A stretch of DNA of 49,694 bases from an uncultured Pseudomonadota bacterium. GTDB lineage: Bacteria; Pseudomonadota; Alphaproteobacteria; Rs-D84. The notes under the pieces were generated by a model. It was given only the letters and a program-made list of their open reading frames with translations. It did not search any database and had not been told where the DNA came from. Location of the stretch: contig CAMZFU010000003.1 of NCBI GenBank assembly GCA_947306185.1, positions 1-49,694 on the forward strand, given 5' to 3'. The translations under genes were made by a program, and so were the position numbers. Positions 1 to 7,555 of this stretch are shown one piece after another (position 1 is the stretch's first letter; each line of letters begins with the position of its first letter).

Positions 1-46
1 AGATAGACTTGGGTGACTGGAGTTCAGACGTGTGCTCTTCCGATCT
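1..46. other. Residual Illumina adapter (sequencing artefact)
   Basis: Bases 13-46 match the Illumina indexed (P7-side) adapter that begins GTGACTGGAGTTC and ends GCTCTTCCGATCT. Bases 1-4 (AGAT) match the end of the P7 flow-cell sequence, and bases 5-12 (AGACTTGG) sit exactly where an 8-base sample index belongs. This is therefore library sequence left on a contig end, not genome. Real sequence starts at about base 47. The match is from memory of the adapter, but the fixed part-index-fixed part layout makes chance very unlikely. Confidence 0.96.
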
Positions 47-796
47 GCATTGTTTACGGGTGCAAGCGATTATAACGCATCCGAAGACGCGGATAAACTA
101 ATCACAGCATCCGCATTAAAAAAAGCATTAACATTACCTGAAACTGATACGACGACATTGGAATGTGCGAATCCGTCGGACGGTTGTACATTATGGACAA
201 TCGTTGATCAAACGGCATACGGCGAAACGATAACATTGCCCGCGGGATATACACGTTTGGAATATATTCAGTCAAGTGGCGAACAATGGATTGATACGGG
301 GGTGAAACTTGCAAGTACGGATGTTGTCAGTGCTAATTTTAGAAATCTCACTAACACTGAATTTGGAGCATTATATGGTGTTTATCAAATGGGACAATCT
401 AGTGCCTTTTATGCAAGTGGAACATACTATGGATATAATGCAGAAAACGGAAAACTTGATACAAATATAGTTGTAGACACAAATTGGCATTCGGTGACAC
501 ACGATTTTCTTAATGGAAAATTGATTGTTGATGATACCACTGTACCATTTAGTGTTTTTGCGTTTAATAATGATGTGAACAATCATCTGTTTGCAAGGTA
601 TTATAACGGCTCTTATGGTTATTATTTCAAAGGGGGGGTAAAACAATATAAAATCACAAGAAACGGTAATATCATTTTGAATCTTATCCCGGCTAAAAAC
701 AGTTCCAATGAAATCGGTATGTACGATACCTTCAGTGGTCAATTCTTTAGGAATCAGGGAAGCGGTACCTTTACCGCCGGCCCAGAAATTAATTAA
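47..796 (+). CDS. Surface/lectin-like protein, 5'-truncated by the contig end (family member A)
   Basis: The reading frame is open from the adapter junction to TAA at 794-796. An apparent GTG start at 32 lies inside the adapter and is not real, so the true N-terminus, probably a signal peptide, is missing. The remaining 249 residues contain a GYTRLEYIQSSGEQWIDTG motif, then an aromatic- and Asn-rich beta-strand region, and end with LIPAKNSSNEIGMYD and NQGSGTFTAGPE. The same motifs in the same order occur in the gene at 33736-34686, so the two are paralogues. The LEYI..SG.QYI motif is typical of LamG/concanavalin-like beta-sandwich domains in secreted proteins; function as a surface or adhesive protein is inferred. 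A G7 run at 632-638 lies within the coding region. Confidence 0.8.
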   Translation, partial: ALFTGASDYNASEDADKLITASALKKALTLPETDTTTLECANPSDGCTLWTIVDQTAYGETITLPAGYTRLEYIQSSGEQWIDTGVKLASTDVVSANFRNLTNTEFGALYGVYQMGQSSAFYASGTYYGYNAENGKLDTNIVVDTNWHSVTHDFLNGKLIVDDTTVPFSVFAFNNDVNNHLFARYYNGSYGYYFKGGVKQYKITRNGNIILNLIPAKNSSNEIGMYDTFSGQFFRNQGSGTFTAGPEIN

Positions 797-810
797 TGTA
801 TTAAATGTTA

Positions 811-839
811 TAAAAAAGCCGGCATACGCCGGTCTTTTT
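811..839. terminator. Bidirectional intrinsic terminator
   Basis: The stem CCGGC/GCCGG (819-823 with 828-832, loop ATAC) has an A-run on the left and a T-run on the right, so it can end both the truncated surface gene (plus) and sspB (minus). It touches the sspB stop codon. Confidence 0.8.
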
Positions 840-1308
840 AATCATTTTTCTTACGTTTTCTGAACTCGTCTAATGACACAATTCGTCCGGTATCGGGGAT
901 CGTATCGCCCGTTCCTTCTAATGGTAATTCAATATCGTTGTCTGGTGCGGACGGTTCCGGTCTTTTACGGAACGACAACATAAAATCAACCGACGGATCC
1001 TTGAAATCAACCAATGCCGAAAATGGCACACGGATGAAAAACGGCCGGCCATCAAAAGTCAGTTGAACACCGAATTCTTTATCGGATACATGTAAATTAT
1101 TATATGAATATTGCAACACTATTGTCATAACATCTGGGTATCGTATACGTAAAAAATCCGGTAACACAACCCCCGCATCATGTGTGCGAAACGTTATAAA
1201 AAAATGCATTCCATCACCAAGACCGTTTATCTGTGCAAAAATTAATGCCTCGCGTACGACGGATTTAAGTGCATTATCCAATAACAATTGATAATCTATC
1301 TTTGCCAT
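838..1308 (-). CDS. sspB: SspB-type ClpXP adaptor (stringent starvation protein B family)
   Basis: 156 residues. SspB delivers ssrA-tagged and some other substrates to the ClpXP protease in the cytoplasm. The globular substrate-binding fold occupies about residues 1-112 and matches the alphaproteobacterial type, with the family-typical HFFITFRT and VPFSALVDFKDPS stretches. A charged, flexible linker follows, and the tail ends in IVSLDEFRKRK, resembling the short ClpX-binding tail of alphaproteobacterial SspB. It lies 16 bases downstream of recF on the same strand, so the two are probably cotranscribed. No ssrA (tmRNA) gene is visible in the window. Confidence 0.87.
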   Translation of the reverse strand: MAKIDYQLLLDNALKSVVREALIFAQINGLGDGMHFFITFRTHDAGVVLPDFLRIRYPDVMTIVLQYSYNNLHVSDKEFGVQLTFDGRPFFIRVPFSALVDFKDPSVDFMLSFRKRPEPSAPDNDIELPLEGTGDTIPDTGRIVSLDEFRKRKKND

Positions 1309-1324
1309 ATCTTCCCCTTTGCCG

Positions 1325-2392
1325 TCAGATTATATTACTTACACCCCCATCAGTGCAAGAAACAAATATTGCATCTGGGACACCGATAAAAACATCGCTG
1401 TCTATGCCGGTTGCCCAAACTTGAGCCTGGGCGGCACCAAGTTCAGAAAATAATTTTTCACGTGCATTTTTATCAAGGTGTGCAACCGCTTCGTCCAATA
1501 ATATTATTGGGTTCGCCCCTGTTTTCGTGTGAACAAGTTTTGCGTGTGCCAGTATAAGGTTTAATAAGGTTGTCTTTTGTTGGCCGGTGCTAGTTAAATT
1601 CGCAGGCAGATTTAATACCATATTAAATACACCAAAATCAGATTTAGTTACCCCATCTAAAATCATTTTGTCATTTATTAATACACGATTAGATTTCAGG
1701 TATGTTAAATAATTACGTTCTGCATCGGCGGCATTTGTCGCCAAAATCATAGATTCAACCAGACCTTCAACAGATACCGCCGCATCAGATAAAAAATAAT
1801 TTATTTCGCCGGCATATTGAATACGTGCGGCGGCAATTGCAACGGCGGTTGATGCAATTTGGTCATCAAGTGCATCAATCCATTTGTCGTCTGCACCATT
1901 TTTTAATGCGCCGGCCCTTTCGGTCAAAAGTTTTGCGTGACGTGCAATGCGACCCGCATGTGCAGAATCAAAACTTGCGGCCAATCGGTCAAAAAACGCG
2001 CGCCGTTCTGATGCCCCTTCGGTAAAGATTCTGTCTTCGCGTGGGGTAATCCATACTATGCGCAGGTGTTTTGCCAAATCCGAAAGGTTCGCATTATCAC
2101 CGTCTATTTTTGCATGGCGGTTTGTATCGCCCGAATTAAAATATACGGACAATTCGGTGTCATCATTTGTGCACGCAAAGACGGAAAAACCACCGTTCCC
2201 ATTAAACTGTGCAATTTCACCCATTGGTGCACCACGCATACCACGATCACCGGCAAGCATAGACACGGCCTCTAATATTGCGGTTTTACCTGCACCATTT
2301 GCCCCAGTAATGATAATATTCTTGTGACCACCCGTTTCGATACGCGTGGATTTATGATTTCTAAAATCTGTAAGTGTCAGGTTTGTAATCAT
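1325..2392 (-). CDS. recF: DNA replication and repair protein RecF
   Basis: 355 residues, normal for RecF. This SMC-like ATPase helps load RecA at single-stranded gaps. Visible motifs are Walker A GANGAGKT at residues 30-37, the ABC-type signature STGQQKT near residue 269, and Walker B IILLDEAVAHLD near 297-308. The N-terminus MITNLTLTDFRNH is typical of RecF. In most bacteria recF lies with dnaA-dnaN-gyrB; none of those is next to it here, though parAB lies within 6 kb, which is compatible with an origin-proximal region. It is followed closely by sspB and preceded by tRNA-Cys on the same strand. Confidence 0.95.
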   Translation of the reverse strand: MITNLTLTDFRNHKSTRIETGGHKNIIITGANGAGKTAILEAVSMLAGDRGMRGAPMGEIAQFNGNGGFSVFACTNDDTELSVYFNSGDTNRHAKIDGDNANLSDLAKHLRIVWITPREDRIFTEGASERRAFFDRLAASFDSAHAGRIARHAKLLTERAGALKNGADDKWIDALDDQIASTAVAIAAARIQYAGEINYFLSDAAVSVEGLVESMILATNAADAERNYLTYLKSNRVLINDKMILDGVTKSDFGVFNMVLNLPANLTSTGQQKTTLLNLILAHAKLVHTKTGANPIILLDEAVAHLDKNAREKLFSELGAAQAQVWATGIDSDVFIGVPDAIFVSCTDGGVSNII

Positions 2393-2455
2393 ATCATCGT
2401 CAGAGTAAGAATTTTAACCGTTTTTTTCAAGCATAAAAACGAAGATTTTAATAAG

Positions 2456-2480
2456 AAAAAAAGCGGTATAAACCGCTTTT
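2456..2480 (-). terminator. Terminator of tRNA-Cys
   Basis: AAGCGGT (2461-2467) pairs with ACCGCTT (2472-2478) around a 4-base loop. On the minus strand the stem is followed by a U-run (A-run at 2456-2462 on plus). It ends the tRNA transcript just before recF. Confidence 0.8.
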
Positions 2481-2484
2481 ATTT

Positions 2485-2558
2485 TGGAGGCTTGGGTCGG
2501 AATCGAACCGGCATCCAAGGATTTGCAGTCCTCTGCATAACCACTCTGCCACCAAGCC
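2485..2558 (-). tRNA. tRNA-Cys (anticodon GCA)
   Basis: Read on the minus strand, the acceptor GGCTTGG pairs with CCAAGCC, followed by the discriminator base and an encoded CCA (2485-2487). The anticodon loop CTGCAAA gives anticodon GCA, for Cys. D-arm and T-arm (GGTTCGATTCC) are present. Length is 74 bases including CCA. Confidence 0.96.
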
Positions 2559-2575
2559 GTCAAACTGACGGTGTA

Positions 2576-2603
2576 ATACTAACAAAAAAAAATACTTTTT
2601 CAA
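2576..2603 (-). promoter_or_regulatory. Sigma-70 type promoter for tRNA-Cys
   Basis: On the minus strand TTGAAA (2598-2603) is followed after 16 bases by TAGTAT (2576-2581). The predicted start falls near 2569, about ten bases before the mature tRNA 5' end. Confidence 0.55.
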
Positions 2604-2718
2604 CATAAAAAATGTATAAAAAGCCTATTTCACGAAAAAGGTTGTGGGAATTATAACCCGTGGTAATTGTCGCGGTTACGTTCTTAAATATTTAACGTTA
2701 TAAAATGGGTTTATACAA

Positions 2719-3912
2719 ATGGAAAATATGAACGGGCAACCACACCAATATTTTATTAAACGTGTATTTATATTTTTATGGCGCCATAAATGGTGGTCTT
2801 TGATTGTGATAGTAATTTTATGTTCGCTAATTATATGGTGGATTATATCGGTATACACGAATAGGATTGAATATGTAACACTAAATATATCACGGGGCGA
2901 TATGAGATATGTTGTTACCGCCACAGGCGAAATAAACCCAGTAAATACGGTTAGTGTCGGTTCCCAGGTGTCGGGTACAATTCAAGAAATTGCCGTGGAT
3001 TACAATTCGCGCGTAAAAAAGGGCGATTTATTGTTAACTATTGAACCGTCTGTGTTACAGGCATCTGTTGATGAATCGCGTGCGGCATTGGATGCGGCGC
3101 AATCTAAATTAAATCTTGCTAAAAATAATTATGAACGGGACAGCACGCTGTATAAAGATGGTTTCATTGCCCGTGCCGAAATGGAAGAATCCCAGGCAAA
3201 TTATGAACAGGCAATCCAAATGGTAAAACAGGCCGAATCACAATATGAACGGGCGGTAACAAACCTTGGGTATGCAACGATTACATCGCCGGTTGATGGA
3301 ACTGTTATCGCGCGCAAGGTGGATAAAGGGCAAACTGTTGCGGCATCTTTCCAAACCCCAGATTTATTCGAAATTGCCGAAGATTTATCAAAAATGCAAA
3401 TTGAAACCGCGGTGTCAGAGGCCGACATTGGTGTTATTCACGAAGGCCAAAATGTAACCTTTACCGTTGATGCATATCCACAAAAGAAATTTAATGGTGT
3501 TGTCCGGCAAATACGCCTTTCACCGACCACAACATCGAATGTTGTTGTGTATACTGTGGTGATTGATGTTGATAATGCTGATTTAAGTCTTATGCCTGGA
3601 ATGACCGCATTTGTGACGATACTTATCTCTGAGGCCAAAGATGTATGGAAAACACAAAATGCCGCTTTTTTAGTTCGTGATTATAAAAATATAATTCAAG
3701 ATATGAAGGAAGATGTAAAACCATCAGAAAAATTGGCAATTCTGCGTGAACGAAAAATCGTCTATATACCGTATACCAAGGGTTTGACCACCGCAACCGA
3801 AACACAAATTGTGTCTGATGAAATAAAAAATGGCGACCGCGTAATTGTTGGACGTGTCGGCCAATCGGCAAGTTCATCTGCAACCCAGGCACGTCGTCGC
3901 GGACCAATGTAA
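2719..3912 (+). CDS. macA: MacA-like periplasmic adaptor (HlyD/RND membrane-fusion protein family)
   Basis: 397 residues. Adaptors of this family bridge an inner-membrane ABC permease and an outer-membrane channel to export macrolides, lipopeptides or proteins. An N-terminal inner-membrane anchor lies at about residues 22-46 after a basic stretch. Then come a biotinyl-lipoyl-like half (SVGSQVSGTIQEIAVDYNS), a coiled-coil hairpin (about 115-180, heptad-like Ala/Glu/Lys-rich), the second lipoyl half (ITSPVDGTVIARKVDKGQTV) and beta-barrel domains. The C-terminus is Arg-rich. The permease gene follows after 27 bases, so they form one operon. No outer-membrane TolC gene is nearby. Gene symbol is by family resemblance; the substrate is unknown. 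Confidence 0.85.
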   Translation: MENMNGQPHQYFIKRVFIFLWRHKWWSLIVIVILCSLIIWWIISVYTNRIEYVTLNISRGDMRYVVTATGEINPVNTVSVGSQVSGTIQEIAVDYNSRVKKGDLLLTIEPSVLQASVDESRAALDAAQSKLNLAKNNYERDSTLYKDGFIARAEMEESQANYEQAIQMVKQAESQYERAVTNLGYATITSPVDGTVIARKVDKGQTVAASFQTPDLFEIAEDLSKMQIETAVSEADIGVIHEGQNVTFTVDAYPQKKFNGVVRQIRLSPTTTSNVVVYTVVIDVDNADLSLMPGMTAFVTILISEAKDVWKTQNAAFLVRDYKNIIQDMKEDVKPSEKLAILRERKIVYIPYTKGLTTATETQIVSDEIKNGDRVIVGRVGQSASSSATQARRRGPM

Positions 3913-3939
3913 AAGAATAATAAATATACGGATATATCA

Positions 3940-5157
3940 ATGACATTTAATGATATCTTAAAAGAGTCTTGGATTTCTATTAGTGGCAATAAAGTCCGGT
4001 CTTTTCTAACAGTTCTTGGAATTATTATAGGTGTTTTGGCTGTTGTTATAATGGTTGCGGTTGGCGAAACAGTGCAAACAGAAATTACAGACCAATTTTC
4101 ATCACTTGGAACAAATACGATTGTTATACGTGCCGGTGCAGCAAAAATCGGTGGTGTGCGCAGTGGTAATCGTCAAACTCTTACCATTGATGATGCGGAT
4201 GTTATTGCAAAATTGCCGGACGTTGCGGCCGTGACACCGGTTCAGGCATCAGGTGCACAAATTGTTTATGGAAATCAAAATTGGTCCACATCAATGATAG
4301 GTGTATATCCCGATTACACAACGGTCCAAAGTGTTGAAACAGAATATGGTTCTTTCTTTGACCAGGTTGCTGTACGAAACGCATCTACTTATGCCGTAAT
4401 TGGCCCCAGAACGGCATCAGAATTAGGAATGGGCAAAGACCCGGTCGGTGAAGTAATTCGTATTCAGAATGTGCCATTTGTTATTGTTGGTGTGGCCAAA
4501 GAACGTGGTGATACCGCGATGGGTTCCCAAGATGATATGGTAATGATTCCGATAACAACACTAAAAAAACGTCTCCAGGGCAGTAAGTTTCCAAATGCGG
4601 TTAATATGATTGCGTTAAAACTGTTCCAAGACGCCGATAATTCAGTTGTTATTGACCAGATTTCTGCCCTGCTCCGTTCCCGGCACCGATTAAGGGATGG
4701 TGATGAAGACGATTTCCAAATCATGGATATGCGTCAAATTATGGAAACGATGACAACTGTTACGGGGTATCTAAAATTATTGCTTGTTGCGATTGCGGCG
4801 GTATCATTGTTGGTTGGCGCAATTGGAATTATGAATATGATGTTGGTTTCGGTTGCGGAACGTACACGCGAAATTGGTATACGTAAAGCCGTTGGTGCAC
4901 GGGAACGCAATATAATAATTCAATTCTTGGCGGAATCCATTACTATATCTTTTATTGGTTCAATGATAGGTCTGGTTTTGGGTGTTGGTTTATCGCAGGG
5001 AATAGGGCGTTTCATTTTGGGGTATAATGTTCCGTTTAGTTTATGGCCGGTCGCCCTGTCCGTTACGGTTGCGGTTGTGGTTGGACTTGCATCTGGGGTG
5101 ACGCCCGCAATCAAAGCGGCAAAATTAAACCCAATTGACAGTTTGCGATACGAATAA
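3940..5157 (+). CDS. MacB-like ABC transporter permease subunit (FtsX/MacB_PCD type), without ATPase domain
   Basis: 405 residues with the standard four-helix MacB topology: one transmembrane helix at about 20-42, a large periplasmic domain, then three helices toward the C-terminus (around 280-305, 330-355, 370-392). Diagnostic segments are VRSFLTVLGIIIGVLAV at the N-terminus and GAIGIMNMMLVSVAERTREIGIRKAVGA before the last helices, cut here: the core is MLVSVAERTREIGIRKA. Unlike E. coli MacB there is no nucleotide-binding domain, and no separate LolD/MacB ATPase gene lies beside it, so an ATPase must come from elsewhere. Its stop lies one base from the stop of the convergent TPR gene, with no hairpin between. 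Confidence 0.86.
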   Translation: MTFNDILKESWISISGNKVRSFLTVLGIIIGVLAVVIMVAVGETVQTEITDQFSSLGTNTIVIRAGAAKIGGVRSGNRQTLTIDDADVIAKLPDVAAVTPVQASGAQIVYGNQNWSTSMIGVYPDYTTVQSVETEYGSFFDQVAVRNASTYAVIGPRTASELGMGKDPVGEVIRIQNVPFVIVGVAKERGDTAMGSQDDMVMIPITTLKKRLQGSKFPNAVNMIALKLFQDADNSVVIDQISALLRSRHRLRDGDEDDFQIMDMRQIMETMTTVTGYLKLLLVAIAAVSLLVGAIGIMNMMLVSVAERTREIGIRKAVGARERNIIIQFLAESITISFIGSMIGLVLGVGLSQGIGRFILGYNVPFSLWPVALSVTVAVVVGLASGVTPAIKAAKLNPIDSLRYE

Positions 5158-5158
5158 T

Positions 5159-6763
5159 TTATTGAACTTTTCGTAACTTTTTACGTATTTTTGGTGCCAC
5201 ACTAAGACCATCTTTGGCGAGTTCTATGGCGCGCAAATATGCGTCCTTGGCATTTTCTTTGTCGCCATCCTTGGCATACGCATCGCCCAAGTGTTCGAAC
5301 AACGAAGAACAACTGGTTGCGCTGCGCCCTACCCTGGTCAAAATATCAAGTGCCGCATCATTGCCTTCGCGTTTTGCAACAACAAATGCCAATGTATCCC
5401 ATGCAACAATATCTGTTGGATCGTGTTTTACCATTGTCATCGCGTAATCATACGCGTTTTCTATTTCGCGTTCCTGGGTTGCCCAAATACGTGCCTGGAT
5501 AGTCAGTATTTCGGAATCCATTTTGGCGTATTTGGAAACTTCGTGAATATCTGTTTGTGCGGCATTTAAATCATCAAACAAGAAATGTACCAATGCACGA
5601 CGTTTGATTAAATAAAGGCGTCCTGCTTCGGATAAATTGTCATTTTTCAATGCGTTATTTATAACACGTAATGCGGCACTTTTGTCCCCTGTTCCGGTAT
5701 AAATAGCGGCCAATTTATTAATTGCCGGGATGAATAATGGTTGATGTGACAATATGTTTTGTAATGTTTCAATAGAATCCGTTTCTTCGGCAATGCGCAT
5801 TTGTGCAAATAAATAGAACGGATTGTCTTGGTTCAAGTTTCCAAAATGTGCCAAATAATCGCCACCAGTATTCGAGAAAAATTGTCCCATATAATAACTG
5901 ATACTATTGCCAATCCACACGTTATCGGGACTTATTACCTGGGCGAAACGCAACATTAATGCCGACAGGTCGGAAAATAACATTACCTTGGTATGTGATA
6001 CGTTCTGAACGAAATCAAATGCAAGTGCGTTTTTGTATCCACTAAAAGTGCCCCAATCCGGGAAATCGTCATAACTTAACATAAACATCCCACCCGGTGA
6101 TGATGTAAAATCCTTGCGCAGTTTTTCACCGGCATATGGCATATTGTTAGATTTGTAAAACGACATAAGGTATATATAATCGTTTATGTTCATAAAATCA
6201 GAAGAAACCCTACCAAATTCTTTCTCGGCACGGTCTATGTCGCCCGTTTCCGCATAAATCTGACCACGAATAAATGATTTCCACGACGCATTTGTTTCCA
6301 ATGTATCAATATATTTTATGGTCTCGCTGATACGATTTTTTGCAACCCCCGACCATATACGCAATGGTGCATACAATGCCGATGTGGTATCTTTGCGGCG
6401 CGTATATAATTCGTCCCATTTATCATTTTGCACAAGATACGCATCGTAAATAAAACGCGATGCTGCATCAGTGCTTTTTGCAAGGTTTTCTGGTGCATTT
6501 GGCAATTTTCCATTTAGAAACTCGGCCAAATAATATGTCCTACGCGGTACGGCATACTGAACATCAGCGAACTCCTTCGCAAAATTGGATGCGGATTGAA
6601 AATCATTTACGTAAATTGCGTGCTGGGTCGCTAAAAACGCCCCGTATTTTGTTGTTTGCATATCATTTTGTGGTGCTTCTTGATCATAATTTGATCTAAA
6701 AATTAATGCGCCTGCCATTAAAATGATGACAACAGTAAAAAAATAAAATAAAGTTTTTCTCAT
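5159..6763 (-). CDS. Membrane-anchored or exported TPR-repeat protein, function unknown
   Basis: 534 residues. An N-terminal hydrophobic segment (about residues 7-23) is followed by a short acidic stretch, so the protein is either anchored in the inner membrane facing the periplasm or secreted. The rest is helical and Ala/Asp-rich; a clear tetratricopeptide unit lies near the C-terminus (LGDAYAKDGDKENAKDAYLRA). Such proteins act as scaffolds; no enzymatic motif is seen. The start ATG (6761-6763) abuts the divergent rsmG promoter region: a CATAAT box lies only six bases before it, so its mRNA may be leaderless. It converges on the MacB-like gene at 5157 with no terminator, so the two transcripts probably overlap. 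Confidence 0.75.
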   Translation of the reverse strand: MRKTLFYFFTVVIILMAGALIFRSNYDQEAPQNDMQTTKYGAFLATQHAIYVNDFQSASNFAKEFADVQYAVPRRTYYLAEFLNGKLPNAPENLAKSTDAASRFIYDAYLVQNDKWDELYTRRKDTTSALYAPLRIWSGVAKNRISETIKYIDTLETNASWKSFIRGQIYAETGDIDRAEKEFGRVSSDFMNINDYIYLMSFYKSNNMPYAGEKLRKDFTSSPGGMFMLSYDDFPDWGTFSGYKNALAFDFVQNVSHTKVMLFSDLSALMLRFAQVISPDNVWIGNSISYYMGQFFSNTGGDYLAHFGNLNQDNPFYLFAQMRIAEETDSIETLQNILSHQPLFIPAINKLAAIYTGTGDKSAALRVINNALKNDNLSEAGRLYLIKRRALVHFLFDDLNAAQTDIHEVSKYAKMDSEILTIQARIWATQEREIENAYDYAMTMVKHDPTDIVAWDTLAFVVAKREGNDAALDILTRVGRSATSCSSLFEHLGDAYAKDGDKENAKDAYLRAIELAKDGLSVAPKIRKKLRKVQ

Positions 6764-6769
6764 GACGAA

Positions 6770-6782
6770 ATTATGCTACAAT
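6770..6782. promoter_or_regulatory. Back-to-back -10 elements of the TPR gene and rsmG
   Basis: The plus strand has TGC-TACAAT (TACAAT 6777-6782), an extended -10 shape, six bases before ATG 6789 of rsmG. The minus strand has CATAAT (6770-6775), six bases before ATG 6763 of the TPR gene. No convincing -35 is seen for either, so this is a candidate only. Confidence 0.4.
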
Positions 6783-6788
6783 AATAAT

Positions 6789-7373
6789 ATGAATAGTAAA
6801 GAAAAATTTAATTGTTATGCCGAAATTCTGCGTGAATGGTCGGCGAAAATGAATCTTGTTGCACCAAGCACGTTATCAGATATTGAGACGCGGCATTTTG
6901 CCGATTCGGCGCAGTTGGCGGATGTTTTACCAAAAAATGTTAACATAATTGATTTCGGCAGTGGCGCTGGTTTCCCTGGGGTTGTCCTTGCAATTATGGG
7001 ATGGAATGTTACGTGCATCGAATCGATTGGTAAAAAAGTACAATTTCTCAACGCAGTAAAAACAGAACTTGAAATTGATAATTTAACGATTTTTCATGGG
7101 CGGGTTGAAAAATTCTTACCGGCCTTTTTAACAAAAAACAACAAAAACACCGGTAAAAATGGTGCGGGTTTTGTTGTTACTGCGCGTGCTTTTGCACCAT
7201 TAATTAAAATTTTAGATTATGTTCGCGGTATAAATTGCCGACTTTTTCTATTAAAAGGCCGGGAAATTGAAAAAGAAATCGCAATTGCAAAACAAAAATA
7301 CAAGTTTAGCTATGAACTCGTTCCGTCAAAAACGGGCGATGGGTTCATTATAATTATCGATTTTAACCGGTAA
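6789..7373 (+). CDS. rsmG: 16S rRNA (guanine-527-N7)-methyltransferase RsmG
   Basis: 194 residues with start at 6789 (MNSKEK). An upstream in-frame ATG at 6762 would overlap the start of the divergent TPR gene and adds nine unlike residues, so I prefer 6789. RsmG (GidB) methylates G527 of 16S rRNA using S-adenosylmethionine. The SAM-binding motif IDFGSGAGFPG lies at residues 54-64, followed by an acidic strand end (CIES) and HGRVEKF, typical of the family. E. coli RsmG is 207 residues. Position directly before parA-parB is the classic bacterial arrangement, though mnmG, the usual upstream neighbour, is missing here. Confidence 0.94.
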   Translation: MNSKEKFNCYAEILREWSAKMNLVAPSTLSDIETRHFADSAQLADVLPKNVNIIDFGSGAGFPGVVLAIMGWNVTCIESIGKKVQFLNAVKTELEIDNLTIFHGRVEKFLPAFLTKNNKNTGKNGAGFVVTARAFAPLIKILDYVRGINCRLFLLKGREIEKEIAIAKQKYKFSYELVPSKTGDGFIIIIDFNR

Positions 7374-7387
7374 TTTCATATGAAACA
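7372..7387. promoter_or_regulatory. Degenerate parS-like palindrome
   Basis: A perfect 12-base palindrome TTTCATATGAAA (7374-7385) sits at the rsmG stop codon. Extended to 16 bases it differs from the parS consensus TGTTTCACGTGAAACA at four positions. It could be a weak second ParB site or chance in AT-rich DNA. Confidence 0.35.
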
Positions 7388-7432
7388 AAATGTAATTTGT
7401 TGATATTACATGTTTTTTGTATTTTGTAAACT

Positions 7433-7448
7433 TGTTTCATGTGAAACA
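7433..7448. promoter_or_regulatory. parS centromere site
   Basis: TGTTTCATGTGAAACA differs by a single base from the parS consensus TGTTTCACGTGAAACA. It lies between rsmG and parA, where parS is found in many chromosomes. ParB nucleates here, spreads, and is acted on by ParA to segregate origins. Confidence 0.9.
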
Positions 7449-7498
7449 ATGTATAACTATATGATTTTATTGGTTTTTTATTGTGTAAAATTTACATC

Positions 7499-7526
7499 TT
7501 GACCGTTTTGTCTTTTTGATTTATGT
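7499..7526 (+). promoter_or_regulatory. Candidate parA promoter
   Basis: TTGACC (7499-7504), 16 bases, TTATGT (7521-7526). The predicted start near 7533 falls after an alternative ATG at 7523 and before the ribosome-binding site GGAAGGG, supporting the parA start at 7556. Confidence 0.4.
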
Positions 7527-7555
7527 TTTTATTGTTGAAAAAAAGGAAGGGTGAT

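Noticed and set aside
32..46. GTG start of the first open frame
   Set aside because: It lies in adapter sequence, so the residues before 47 are not encoded by the genome.
2324..2608. 94-residue plus-strand frame
   Set aside because: It runs across the tRNA-Cys gene and its terminator and is a by-product.
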